Source: Arthrobacter sp. H35-D1
Lineage (GTDB): Bacteria > Actinomycetota > Actinomycetes > Actinomycetales > Micrococcaceae
Reading direction: 5' to 3'
DNA: 64,000 bases
Assembly (NCBI RefSeq): GCF_030063185.1
Contig: NZ_JASISP010000021.1
Coordinates: 1 to 64,000, forward strand
This document shows positions 17,220-25,965 of the stretch, piece after piece. The translations under genes and the position numbers were made by a program. The notes beneath the pieces are model-generated. The model saw only the letters and a list, made by a program, of their open reading frames with translations. It did no database searches and was not told where the DNA came from. Positions within the stretch are counted from its first letter, which is position 1. Every line of letters begins with the position of its first letter.

Positions 17220-19355
17220 GTGTCAGTGCCCCAAAATAACGTGACCACCCTTGTTATGGACGACTCCACTGCGATCGCAGGAGCCGCAGCGGAAGAACAG
17301 CTCATCCTCGACGAGGCCTTCGGCCGTCGCGACAGTATCCTCCAACATCTCGAGGCCGAACTCGCCACCCCGGCGGAGGACGCAGTTGAGCAGGCCAGGA
17401 TGCGCATGCTGATCCGCCGCCGCGCAGAACTGAAACACGCAGAGCAGGGCCTGATCTTCGGACGGCTCGACTCCCTCGATGCCACAGTCCGCCATCTGGG
17501 ACGCGTCGGCATACCCAGCTCCGGAGACGACGACGATCCGCTGGTCATTGACTGGCGCGCACCGGCAGCACGAGCCTTTTACACCGCAACGCCGGTAGAC
17601 CCCCAAGGACAGGCGCGACGTCGTCACATACGTACCCGGGGTCGCGAAGTCATCAGCTTTGACGACGAGCCGCTCGATGGTTCCGGGGCGAGTGAGCTGG
17701 TTGGTGAGGGCGCCCTGCTTTCCGCTCTTGGAGAGCGGCGCACCGGCCACATGAGCACGGCGGCGGCAACCCTGCAACGCGAGCAAGACGACGTGGTTCG
17801 CGCCGACTCCCGGGGCCCGCTGGTGGTGCAAGGCGGCCCGGGCACCGGGAAAACCGTGGTGGCCCTCCACCGTGTGGCGTACCTGCTTTTCACTTATCCC
17901 CAGCTGGCCGCGCAGGGCGTCTTGGTGATCGGCCCGTCACCACGTTTCCTGGACTACATTGCTCAGGTACTGCCGGCGCTTGGGGAGACCGCCATCGTCT
18001 CGGCGACCTGCGACACTTTAGTGCCCGGAATCGAGGTGGAGCGCACCGAGCAGCGCGATGTGGCCGAGATCAAGGGGCGAGCGCTCTGGCAACAGGCACT
18101 CTCCCGGTATTGTGCATCGCTTCTCCCGCAGCCTGCAGACCTCGAACTGGCATGGGAAGGCGATAAGTACACACTTGATGAACGACGGATCGCCAGGGCC
18201 ATCGCGTCGGCAACTTCGGGACGGTCTTACCATGCGGCGCGCGCGGTCTTCACCCAACAGGTTCACGATCTGCTCACCGATGCAATAGTCGCCCGCAGCG
18301 AAGAAACGCTGACCCAGGTGGAGGAGGGCCTGGAGGACCTGCTCAGCAACTTCGATGCCCGATTGACGCACTCCGACAATCGCGCTGCGACCAGCGGCGC
18401 AACCGGCGCCGACGTGGACGGGGTGCTCAGCGATGAAGACATCGAGCTATTGCGCGAGAAGGTCGAAGCCGACACTGACGTGGATGCGGCGATTCAAGGC
18501 TGGTGGCCGACACGCGACACCACGGTCGAACTGCACCGGCTGCTTGGCGACGAGGCACTGTTGCGCCAGTGGACACCGGAGCTCACAGACCTCGAAAGAG
18601 AAGCAATCGTCAACGAACCACTGGCGTGGGCGAGCAGCGATGTGCCCCTCTTCGACGCCTTGGCCGATTTGTTGGGCGATGCACTCCCACACAGGGTGCA
18701 GGGTGAATTTTTGGTCGATCGTGCTGCAACACAACGCGACTGGGTCTACGGGCACGTTGTCATAGACGAAGCGCAGGAGCTATCCGAGATGCAGTGGCAA
18801 ATGGTCATGCGCCGTTGCCCTACCCGATCGATCACCGCTGTGGGCGACATCGATCAGGCCGAAGCGCCACACCTGCACACAACGTGGGGAGAAGCTGTTG
18901 GCGCAGCCTTCGGCGAAAGGTGGACCGAAGCACAGTTGACCATCTGTTACCGCACCCCGCTCGAAGTCATGGCCCTGACAGCGCCGGTTCTCCGCAACGC
19001 CGGAAGCCACAACGAACCACCTCGCGCCGTCCGGGCTTCAGGCATTGAGCCATGGCAACGAGATGTCAAGGAAGGCGACCTTGCCGCCGAGGCGGCACGC
19101 GCCGTCGAGGAGCTCTCAGCACGCTGGAGTGGCGGGATGGTCGGTGTCATTGCTCCCCTTGACCGCGTGTCAGCTTTGCGCACGGCCCTGCCCGGGACAC
19201 CGGTTCTCTCCGCGACCGATGCCAAGGGCCTGGAATGGGATGCCACCCTGCTCGTCGATGCACCCGGCATCGTCGCCCAGCCGCGGGGCTGGAACGGACT
19301 CTATGTGGCGCTCACCCGTTGCACCCAGGAGTTGGGACAACTGCTGGTGAAGTAA
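17220..19355 (+). CDS. HelD/HelR-type UvrD-like helicase, RNA polymerase recycling factor
   Basis: A 711-residue superfamily 1 ATPase. An N-terminal coiled-coil arm (EEQLILDEAFGRRDSILQHLEAEL, ARMRMLIRRRAELKHAEQGLIFGRLD) is typical of the part that reaches into the RNA polymerase secondary channel. Walker A GGPGTGKT is near residue 206, the DEAQE motif near 515, motif IV/VI text (TICYRTPLE, GLEWDATLLVD, YVALTRCTQELGQLL) at the end. An acidic insertion DVDGVLSDEDIELL near 397-415 lies where HelD proteins carry the primary-channel loop. Actinobacterial members recycle stalled polymerase, and HelR members give rifampicin tolerance. GTG 17220 or 17226 may be the start. I saw no rifampicin-associated element upstream. 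Confidence 0.85.
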   Translation: MSVPQNNVTTLVMDDSTAIAGAAAEEQLILDEAFGRRDSILQHLEAELATPAEDAVEQARMRMLIRRRAELKHAEQGLIFGRLDSLDATVRHLGRVGIPSSGDDDDPLVIDWRAPAARAFYTATPVDPQGQARRRHIRTRGREVISFDDEPLDGSGASELVGEGALLSALGERRTGHMSTAAATLQREQDDVVRADSRGPLVVQGGPGTGKTVVALHRVAYLLFTYPQLAAQGVLVIGPSPRFLDYIAQVLPALGETAIVSATCDTLVPGIEVERTEQRDVAEIKGRALWQQALSRYCASLLPQPADLELAWEGDKYTLDERRIARAIASATSGRSYHAARAVFTQQVHDLLTDAIVARSEETLTQVEEGLEDLLSNFDARLTHSDNRAATSGATGADVDGVLSDEDIELLREKVEADTDVDAAIQGWWPTRDTTVELHRLLGDEALLRQWTPELTDLEREAIVNEPLAWASSDVPLFDALADLLGDALPHRVQGEFLVDRAATQRDWVYGHVVIDEAQELSEMQWQMVMRRCPTRSITAVGDIDQAEAPHLHTTWGEAVGAAFGERWTEAQLTICYRTPLEVMALTAPVLRNAGSHNEPPRAVRASGIEPWQRDVKEGDLAAEAARAVEELSARWSGGMVGVIAPLDRVSALRTALPGTPVLSATDAKGLEWDATLLVDAPGIVAQPRGWNGLYVALTRCTQELGQLLVK

Positions 19356-19467
19356 TTTGGCGCACGACGCCGGTCACCCACCGCATGCCCTCTGTCCCAC
19401 CATTCGTCGTGGCTGGCCGGAGGGCGTCATCACTCCAACCTGGCCCAGACGTTCGGGCGGCTACACC

Positions 19468-20292
19468 CTACCGGGGTCGTGCCGCCCATACTTTGTGGCT
19501 CCCGCGCATCACGAGGTCGTTGCGGCGTGCCACCCCGCGCGTCGATTCCGGATCCAGGAGTTGGTCAAGCGTCGCTAGGTCCTCGGCGCGCAACCCGTCG
19601 ATCAAATGGGCGCGCAGCCGGGCAAGGGACATGGCCGTGCTGCGCGCGAGCCGTTTCTGGTCATTGGCCTGGGCATAGTCGAATGTTTGTTGCCCCAATT
19701 CCGTGTAGCCCGCTGCTTCCAAGTCCGCGCTCCAATCGGGGTGGGCGTTGAAGCCTGCCTTGTCCGTCGCCGCATGGCAGCGCTCCTCGAAGCCTGCGAC
19801 TCCGAAACCAAGATCCACCGGCAGGTAGCGAGGCAGTGCCACCATTTCCACCAGAACCAGTACTCCACCAGGAGCGAGCGACTTGCGGATGTTGTCAAAG
19901 ATCTTCGCGGAGTCCTTGAAGTGGTGCATCGAGGTGGCCGCCCACATGAGATCAACTTTGCCCAGCACCGGCCATTGCTCATCAAGGTCGGCCCGGACGG
20001 TGGAGACCCGACTGTTCAGCTGCTGGCCTTCAGCGTGCTCCTGCAACTGGCCGAGCATCTTTTCCGATTGATCGACTGCCACCACAGTGGCCTTCGGGAA
20101 GGTGCGTGCCAAGCCAAAGGTGCCGGCGCCTGTGCCGGCGCCCAGATCCACGATGGTCCGTGGATCCCCGACCAGTTCCTTGGCCCAGCCGAAAATCCGC
20201 TGGAAGTGCTCGTCCAACAGCACCGCATCGAGGTCAAGGACCTCGGCCATGTCGAACCAGTCGTCGTGGCTGTGCCCGTGCCGTTTCGTCAT
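19468..20292 (-). CDS. Class I SAM-dependent methyltransferase
   Basis: 274 residues with the SAM-binding motif I VDLGAGTGAGTFGLA near 49-63, an acidic residue ending strand 2 (VVAVDQSEKML), and motif IV/post-IV segments (VDLMWAATSMHHF, LAPGGVLVLVEM). The N-terminus is His/Asp-rich (KRHGHSHDDWFDMAEVLDLDAVLLDEHF). The C-terminal third is helical and probably holds the substrate site, which cannot be named. It is monocistronic and divergent from the thioesterase gene. The closest general class is the UbiE/Methyltransf_25 type, so a small-molecule substrate is more likely than a nucleic acid. Confidence 0.85.
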   Translation of the reverse strand: MTKRHGHSHDDWFDMAEVLDLDAVLLDEHFQRIFGWAKELVGDPRTIVDLGAGTGAGTFGLARTFPKATVVAVDQSEKMLGQLQEHAEGQQLNSRVSTVRADLDEQWPVLGKVDLMWAATSMHHFKDSAKIFDNIRKSLAPGGVLVLVEMVALPRYLPVDLGFGVAGFEERCHAATDKAGFNAHPDWSADLEAAGYTELGQQTFDYAQANDQKRLARSTAMSLARLRAHLIDGLRAEDLATLDQLLDPESTRGVARRNDLVMRGSHKVWAARPR

Positions 20293-20429
20293 GGTTCAAG
20301 CTTAAGCCGCAGTTTTCATGGCGTGAAGCGTTCGCACCGTCATCAAGCACGAAAAGCCAGCCGCAGACATGGTCCACCATCTGGTATCGCGATTGTGACG
20401 GGTGGAACAGCGTATGAGACCTCCCCCAG

Positions 20430-20457
20430 TTTTGATGGCCAGCCACTTCAATAGAAT
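20430..20457 (+). promoter_or_regulatory. Promoter of the thioesterase gene, probably leaderless
   Basis: TTTTGA (20430-20435), 16 bp, then TAGAAT (20452-20457). Six bases separate this -10 box from the ATG at 20464 and no Shine-Dalgarno sequence intervenes, so transcription should begin at the start codon. The -35 box is weak. Confidence 0.4.
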
Positions 20458-20463
20458 CGTTTC

Positions 20464-21468
20464 ATGTCTGAGACTCCCGCCAGTTCGGTGACCCTTCGTT
20501 TCCTTGCTGCTCCCACCGACGTCGGGCACAGCGGCTCCGTGGATGCCGGCACGGTGCTGGAGTGGGTGGACAAGGCTGCGTACGCGGCCGCCGTCGGCTG
20601 GTCCAAGTCCTATTGCGTGACTGCTTATGTGGGCAACATCCGCTTTGCCGACCCCGTCAATAGCGGGGACATGGTGGAGGTGAAGGCGAGAATCGTCTAC
20701 ACCGGGCGGTCATCAATGCACATCCGCACCGTGGTGTCCTCGGGCGACCCGAAGGGCGGCACCCCCACGATGCGCAGTCAGTGCACCGTGATATTCGTCG
20801 CCGTGGGCGAAGACGGCAAACCCATCCCGGTGGCACCGGTTGAGCCCACCACGCCGGAGGAGATTGAACAGCACGAGGACGCCGTGGCCCGGATCAAGGT
20901 CCGCGAAGAGATCGTAGCCGCCATGAAGGACCAGGAATATACCGACGCCGGAACCGCGGAGCGCGTGGTCCTGAGATTCATGGCCGCGCCCACGGACGTG
21001 AACTGGGGTGGCAAGGTTCACGGCGGGATCGTCATGAAGTGGATCGATGAAGCCGCCTATGTGTGCGCATCACGCTACTGCGGCGGTGACACCGTCGCGG
21101 TGTTCTCCGGCGGCGTGAGGTTCTACCGACCGCTGCTGATCGGCCACGTGGTGGAAGTGGAGGCCCGGCTGGTCTACACGGGAACCAAGGGCATGCACAT
21201 CGCAGTCCACGTACGGTCGGGAGATCCAAAGGGCCGTGAGATGAACCTCACCACGTACTGCCTGACCGTGATGGTGGCGCGCGACGGTGCCGGCAACTCG
21301 GTGCCGGTCCAGCCATGGGTTCCCGTGACCGAGGAGGACAAACGCCTGCGCGCACATGCCCGGGAGCTGCTGGAAATTCGTGCCAAGATGCCCCGCAACA
21401 TGATCGCCAACCATCTTCTGCCGGATAGAACAACGACGACTCCAGGCAACATGGTGGGTTCCGCTTAG
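20464..21468 (+). CDS. Double-hotdog acyl-CoA thioesterase
   Basis: 334 residues made of two hotdog domains in tandem, each starting VTLRFLAAPTDV / VVLRFMAAPTDVNWGG and each containing the helix with G.V..WVDKAAY / G.VMKWIDEAAY. These enzymes hydrolyse acyl-CoA to free acid and CoA. In the second repeat the WGGKVHGGIVMKWIDEA segment fits the active-site consensus with Asp. In the first repeat the corresponding positions are altered (HSGSVDAGTVLEWVDKA), so it may be structural rather than catalytic. The C-terminal 40 residues are basic. No signal peptide; the substrate is unknown. Confidence 0.9.
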   Translation: MSETPASSVTLRFLAAPTDVGHSGSVDAGTVLEWVDKAAYAAAVGWSKSYCVTAYVGNIRFADPVNSGDMVEVKARIVYTGRSSMHIRTVVSSGDPKGGTPTMRSQCTVIFVAVGEDGKPIPVAPVEPTTPEEIEQHEDAVARIKVREEIVAAMKDQEYTDAGTAERVVLRFMAAPTDVNWGGKVHGGIVMKWIDEAAYVCASRYCGGDTVAVFSGGVRFYRPLLIGHVVEVEARLVYTGTKGMHIAVHVRSGDPKGREMNLTTYCLTVMVARDGAGNSVPVQPWVPVTEEDKRLRAHARELLEIRAKMPRNMIANHLLPDRTTTTPGNMVGSA

Positions 21469-21604
21469 CCATAGTGGCCGCCCAAGTCTCCGTCGCACCA
21501 TGTACCGCAGCCTGTCCACGCCCTAGTGTGGGAACAGCACCGACGCCCCGGACCAAAATTGTCCGGGACTTGAGGTGAACACCACCGAAGAAACGGGGAG
21601 CAAC

Positions 21605-22636
21605 ATGCAATACCGCACACTGGGCAACAGCGGCGCCGTGGTTTCCAACTACGCGCTGGGCACCATGACGTTTGGTGCCGAAGCCTCCGAGGAAACCTCC
21701 CATGCCATCCTGGACAGCTACCTTGCCGCGGGCGGGAACTTCATTGACACGGCGGACGTCTACAGCGCCGGGACGTCGGAGGAGATCATCGGCCGCTGGC
21801 TCGCCAAGCACAAGGATGAACGCGACCAGGTGGTGATCGCCACCAAGGGGCGTTTTCCCATGGGCACGTCGCCAAACGACGTCGGAACCTCCCGCCGCCA
21901 CCTGACCCGCGCCTTGGACAACTCCCTCCGGCGCCTGGGCGTCGAGCAGATCGACCTCTACCAAATGCACGCGTGGGACCCCGTCACACCGATCGAGGAG
22001 ACGCTGCGTTTCCTGCACGACGCCGTCGCCAGCGGCAAGATCGGCTACTACGGATTCTCCAATTTCCTGGGCTGGCAGCTGACCAAGGCCGTCCACATTG
22101 CCAAGGCCCACGGCTGGAATGCCCCCGTGACGCTGCAGCCCCAGTACAGCCTGCTGGTGCGCGAAATCGAGTCGGAAATAGTGCCCGCCTCGCTGGATGC
22201 CGGGATCGGCCTGCTGCCGTGGTCGCCGCTGGGCGGCGGATGGCTGAGCGGGAAGTACAAGCGCGACGTCCCGCCAACCGGTGCCACGCGCCTGGGTGAG
22301 AACCCCACGCGCGGCATGGAGGCCTGGCAGGAACGCAATGACAACCCGCACACCTGGGAGGTTATCGGAGCTGTGGAAAGTATTGCTGTGGCCCACGACA
22401 CAGGCGCGGCGCAGGTGGCGCTGGCTTGGCTGGCCGACCGCCCCGCCGTCACCTCGGTGATTATCGGCGCCCGGACCACCGAACAGCTGGCAGACAACCT
22501 TGCGGCCGCGCAGCTCGAACTCTCCGAGGAAGAAACCAGCCGGCTCACGGACGTCAGCCAACCCCGGCTGGGCATCTACCCCTACGGCCCCATGGCACAA
22601 GTCCAACGCAGCCGCAAACTAGAAGGCGGCCGCTAA
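21605..22636 (+). CDS. Aldo/keto reductase
   Basis: A 343-residue NADPH-dependent (beta/alpha)8 oxidoreductase. The catalytic tetrad is visible: Asp and Tyr in FIDTADVYSAG (near 46-56), Lys in VIATKGRF (near 81) and His in DLYQMHAWD (near 122). The C-terminal coenzyme-binding segment SVIIGARTTEQLADNL is present. It belongs to the large group of actinobacterial AKRs with MQYRTLGNSG N-termini, whose substrates are sugars or aldehydes that cannot be told from sequence. The ATG at 21605 is preferred over GTG 21575 because GGGGAG lies just upstream. It stands alone and ends before a strong hairpin. Confidence 0.92.
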   Translation: MQYRTLGNSGAVVSNYALGTMTFGAEASEETSHAILDSYLAAGGNFIDTADVYSAGTSEEIIGRWLAKHKDERDQVVIATKGRFPMGTSPNDVGTSRRHLTRALDNSLRRLGVEQIDLYQMHAWDPVTPIEETLRFLHDAVASGKIGYYGFSNFLGWQLTKAVHIAKAHGWNAPVTLQPQYSLLVREIESEIVPASLDAGIGLLPWSPLGGGWLSGKYKRDVPPTGATRLGENPTRGMEAWQERNDNPHTWEVIGAVESIAVAHDTGAAQVALAWLADRPAVTSVIIGARTTEQLADNLAAAQLELSEEETSRLTDVSQPRLGIYPYGPMAQVQRSRKLEGGR

Positions 22637-22689
22637 CCCCAGTACGACGGCGGCCCTTGGCTTTGGGGATTCACGTCCCTTGGGTGCCG

Positions 22690-22719
22690 CGCAGGTCCGC
22701 GCCGGGTTGCGGACCTGCG
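22690..22719 (+). terminator. 11-bp GC-rich hairpin, likely terminator
   Basis: CGCAGGTCCGC at 22690-22700, an 8-base loop, then its exact complement at 22709-22719. It lies 54 bp after the aldo/keto reductase stop and before the next gene. No T-run follows, which is common for actinobacterial terminators. Confidence 0.5.
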
Positions 22720-22762
22720 GGCGCCCTGGCGGCACTGCACCACGACGGATTAGGGTTGGGCC

Positions 22763-23116
22763 ATGCCACTTGATTGGGAACAGGTCGTCATTGACTCAAG
22801 GGATCCACAAGCCCTCGGCCGCTGGTGGGCCGCAGCCTTGGACTGGGTCGTCACGCTCGACAGCCATGAAGAGTTTGAGATTCGTCCGTCCGTGGCTGCC
22901 ACGCCGGGGATGATCTTCGTCCCGGTGGAGGAAACCAAAACCACGAAGAACAGGGTGCACCCCGACTTTCGACCGCACAACCAGCAGGCCGAGGTCGACA
23001 GGCTGTTGTTGCTGGGCGCCAGCCGTGCCGACCTTGGCCAAGGCGAACAACCTTGGGTGGTCCTGCTTGATCCGGAGGGCAACGAGTTCTGCATCCTCAA
23101 CGCACCCAGCCGGTGA
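22763..23116 (+). CDS. VOC (glyoxalase-like) family protein
   Basis: A single-domain protein of 117 residues of the vicinal oxygen chelate superfamily, Glyoxalase_6 type. The beta-alpha-beta-beta-beta pattern is seen in QVVIDSRDPQALGRWWAAALDW at the start and VHPDFRPHNQQAEVDRLLLLGA plus WVVLLDPEGNEFCIL at the end. Members include dioxygenases, glyoxalases and resistance proteins; no specific role can be given. The FCIL end (where Glu is common in glyoxalases) suggests the metal site may be incomplete. Monocistronic. Confidence 0.85.
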   Translation: MPLDWEQVVIDSRDPQALGRWWAAALDWVVTLDSHEEFEIRPSVAATPGMIFVPVEETKTTKNRVHPDFRPHNQQAEVDRLLLLGASRADLGQGEQPWVVLLDPEGNEFCILNAPSR

Positions 23117-23250
23117 CAGTCGTTCTTTCTCGCCCGCCATGACAGTGCCGGAGCGAGCATAAGCGCGCCCCGGGCAGGAAAAGCGATAACGTGTCAATAT
23201 CTGCAAATATTGATCGTCTGATTGAATCCCCGAGAGAAGAGGAAAACCCC

Positions 23251-23508
23251 ATGAGTATTGGTGCTGGAATTTTGCTGGTCGTCATCGGCGCAGTGCTGCG
23301 ATTCGCGCTCACCATCCAGTTGTCCTGGATAGATGTGGATCTGGTGGGGACCATCCTGATGGTCGCCGGCGTCGTCGTCTTTATTCTGGGAATGATTTTC
23401 ACGTTCCGTCGGCGTCGTTCAACCACAACGCGGCGCACCAGCGTTGGGCCACGAGACGGCGACAACGTTGTTCGCCGCACGGACAGGACCGATGAGACCG
23501 GGTTGTAG
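23251..23508 (+). CDS. Small two-helix membrane protein, DUF6458-like
   Basis: From ATG 23251, which has AGAGGAAAA 6-8 nt upstream, the product is 85 residues: MSIGAGILLVVIGAVLRFAL, a short amphipathic loop with IDVDLVGTI, a second membrane helix ILMVAGVVVFILGMIFTF, then an Arg-rich tail. This two-helix layout is typical of a small actinobacterial family annotated DUF6458. The function is unknown. The upstream frame to 23191 is unlikely to be translated. Confidence 0.75.
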   Translation: MSIGAGILLVVIGAVLRFALTIQLSWIDVDLVGTILMVAGVVVFILGMIFTFRRRRSTTTRRTSVGPRDGDNVVRRTDRTDETGL

Positions 23509-23540
23509 GCGCCTGCCCGTCCAGGTTGGCGGCAGCTGGT

Positions 23541-24725
23541 TCAGGACGTGGACGACGTCGGGGCCTGGCCTTCGAATTGTCTGGCCACCAGGACGTCGGT
23601 TGAGGAGTGCGCCAAAATGGAAAGCACGATGACAAGCGCGACCAAGTGGAAGATCTCATTCGAGTACTCGCCTCCCGATTGCAGAACCAGAATCCCGTAG
23701 ACAACCGAGGCGAACCCCTTGGGGCCGAACCACATGGCGGCAAGTTGTTCCTTCCGCGGCAATTGCGAACCGAGAAAAGACACTAGCAGGGCCAGCGGGC
23801 GGGCAACCACAATGGCCAGCACGGCGAAAACCCATCCGGAGAACGGTATCTGGCCAAAGAGAAATGCCGGGGTGATGAGCGCACCGAACACCAATACAGC
23901 CGCCAGTTTGAGCAGTTCCGACACCAACTCGCCGAACTGCTCGAACTCGGCCCGGATGTGTGGTGCGGCGGTGGCCACGGTAATCCCGGCCGAGAATGCC
24001 GCCAGGAAAAGGTTGGCATCGGTCACCAGGGCGATGGCCAGCACCAGCAAGCCGATGGATACCGCAAGCAGCGGTTGAAGTTCTTTCGTTGCGCTAAAAA
24101 AAGACTGCCGCTCCAGCCAGACCACCGCCAACGGAACAAGCACTCCCACCACCAGGCCCAAGACAATCTCTTCTGCCAGTCCGCCGATTCCGGCGTCCTG
24201 GCCACCGCCCACAGCCAGCAGGACCAGGACCACGGGCAAGGCAAGCCCGTCGTTGAGTCCGGACTCAACGTTGAGCAGGTGGCGCAGGCGCCGCGGGACT
24301 CCCTTGTGGCCCACAAGCGCAGCCGCGAACACCGGATCCGTCGGTGCGAGCACCGCACCAAGCAGGAAACACTCCAGCCACGGCAGGCCCACGATGTAGT
24401 GGGCAAGAACGGCCGTGATGACCAGCGTCATCGGCAGCCCCACCAGGAGCGCCCGGCCGGGCAGCCGCCAGGCGTTTCGAAGCTCGGACAGCCCGACTTT
24501 CATGCCGTCGCTGAAGAGGATCGAAAACAGGGCCAGTTCGGCCAGAATCCCCACCACGGGATCATCGGATTGCATGGGGATGATCCCGAACACCCCATTG
24601 CCCAGAAAGAATCCGCCCACAAGAAACAACACGGCGGTGGACAGCACCGTCCGGCTGGCACGCTCGGAAATCAAGACACCGACAAGCAACAGCCCGGCAA
24701 AGCAAAGCGTCAGCATCGGAACCAA
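23541..24725 (-). CDS. Na+/H+ antiporter, CPA1/NhaP-type
   Basis: A polytopic membrane protein of 394 residues with about 12 hydrophobic segments. FSDGMKVGLSELR, LLGAVLAPTDPVFAAAL (the unwound-helix motif with the TDP signature) and LNVESGLNDGLALPVVL (with the ND ion-binding pair) are family marks. It should exchange Na+ or K+ for protons to hold cytoplasmic pH and salt balance. A TTG start at 24725 is preferred because GGGGAGG lies 5 nt upstream; an ATG at 24716 is the alternative. It lacks the long C-terminal regulatory tail of some relatives. Monocistronic. Confidence 0.9.
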   Translation of the reverse strand: MVPMLTLCFAGLLLVGVLISERASRTVLSTAVLFLVGGFFLGNGVFGIIPMQSDDPVVGILAELALFSILFSDGMKVGLSELRNAWRLPGRALLVGLPMTLVITAVLAHYIVGLPWLECFLLGAVLAPTDPVFAAALVGHKGVPRRLRHLLNVESGLNDGLALPVVLVLLAVGGGQDAGIGGLAEEIVLGLVVGVLVPLAVVWLERQSFFSATKELQPLLAVSIGLLVLAIALVTDANLFLAAFSAGITVATAAPHIRAEFEQFGELVSELLKLAAVLVFGALITPAFLFGQIPFSGWVFAVLAIVVARPLALLVSFLGSQLPRKEQLAAMWFGPKGFASVVYGILVLQSGGEYSNEIFHLVALVIVLSILAHSSTDVLVARQFEGQAPTSSTS

Positions 24726-25056
24726 GACAGCCTCCCCACCGGCCCACCTCGCGCATTCTTCCGGACATCCCGGGGCAACGCCTGACCGTTCGCTTTCCTG
24801 AGTCTATGGGAGGGACCCGGCGAGCAACACCCGCAAATGTCCGGCAGGCGTTGCCACTGTCGACGATCCGAAAACAAGAGGCCCGGAACTGGTCCGGCAG
24901 CTGCAATATGAGACTGAGTCCAAGCCGTGACCACACTACGCCACAAGGGTCGGCCCGGAACTGCCAAACATGCCCTAGTGTTCAACACAGAGTGTTTTCC
25001 CAGACAACGACTTCAACGACGAAGCAGTACCTCAGAACACCAACAAAGGACACCCC

Positions 25057-25959
25057 ATGCGTGCCAAATACGTAATTCCTGCACTGACCGCCGCCGCTGC
25101 CTTGATGCTCACGGGTTGTGTCGACAACAGCACCCCGGCGCCAGGTGGCAGCGCGTCCGCGTCGACGGACAGTGTCGTGGTCAAGAAAAACGATGAGATT
25201 GCTGCATCCCTTCCGGAGAAAATCAAGAGTGCCGGTGTCCTCAACGTGGGCATGGCCAACAACTACCCGCCCAATGAATTCAAGGACGACAACGGAAAGC
25301 CGGCGGGCTGGTCGGTCGACTTGACCAACGCACTGGGCCAGGTGATGGGCCTGAAGGTCAACTTCGACATCGGCACGTTCGACAACATCCTTCCCGCCAT
25401 AAATGGCGGAAAGGACGACATGGGCATGTCCTCGTTCACTGACACCCTTGAGCGCGAAAAGCAGGTCGACTTCGTCAACTACTACATGGCCGGCATCCAG
25501 TGGGCGGCCCCCGTTGACAAAACCGTGGATCCCAACAACGCTTGCGGGTTGAAGGTTGCCGTGCAGGCAACCACGTATGAGGACACCCATGAAGTTCCCG
25601 CAAAGTCCAAGGCGTGCACGGAAGCAGGCAAGCCCGCCATTACCATCTTCAAGTTCGACACCCAGGACCAGGCAACCAACGCCTTGGTGATTGGCCAGGT
25701 CGACGCAATGAGCGCCGATTCTCCCGTCACGCTGTATGCCATCTCGAAGACAGACAAAAAACTGAAAACTGCCGGCGATGCTTTCGAGGTTGCGCCCTAT
25801 GGGATGCCGGTGCCCAAGGACAGTGCTTTCACTCCAGTACTCCAAAAGGCACTTCAAGCCCTGATCGATGACGGGTCCTACGCCAAGATCCTGGGCAAGT
25901 GGGGCGTGGAAAGCGGCGGGGTCAAGACTGCCACCGTCAACATGGCTGCGAAGGGCTAA
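25057..25959 (+). CDS. Amino acid ABC transporter substrate-binding lipoprotein
   Basis: A family 3 solute-binding protein of 300 residues. The lipoprotein signal ends at LMLTGC (Cys 21), followed by a short Ser/Ala linker. The binding core starts IKSAGVLNVGMANNYPPNEFKDDNGKPAGWSVDLTNALG, as in polar amino acid binding proteins, and contains MSSFTDTLEREKQVDFVNYYMAGIQW. GQVDAMSADSPV and the final helix AYAKILGKWG-type text are also typical. The ligand cannot be read off. AAAGGACACCCC gives the ribosome binding site. Permease and ATPase follow directly, so it is the first gene of a three-gene importer. Confidence 0.93.
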   Translation: MRAKYVIPALTAAAALMLTGCVDNSTPAPGGSASASTDSVVVKKNDEIAASLPEKIKSAGVLNVGMANNYPPNEFKDDNGKPAGWSVDLTNALGQVMGLKVNFDIGTFDNILPAINGGKDDMGMSSFTDTLEREKQVDFVNYYMAGIQWAAPVDKTVDPNNACGLKVAVQATTYEDTHEVPAKSKACTEAGKPAITIFKFDTQDQATNALVIGQVDAMSADSPVTLYAISKTDKKLKTAGDAFEVAPYGMPVPKDSAFTPVLQKALQALIDDGSYAKILGKWGVESGGVKTATVNMAAKG

Positions 25960-25965
25960 CAGCCC

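Noticed and set aside
21248-22606. 452-codon frame opposite the aldo/keto reductase
   Set aside because: It spans two real plus-strand genes and their gap, and has the Gly/Arg/Val/Gln shadow composition.
23958-24785. 275-codon plus frame opposite the antiporter
   Set aside because: Gln/His/Arg-rich shadow of a hydrophobic membrane protein gene.
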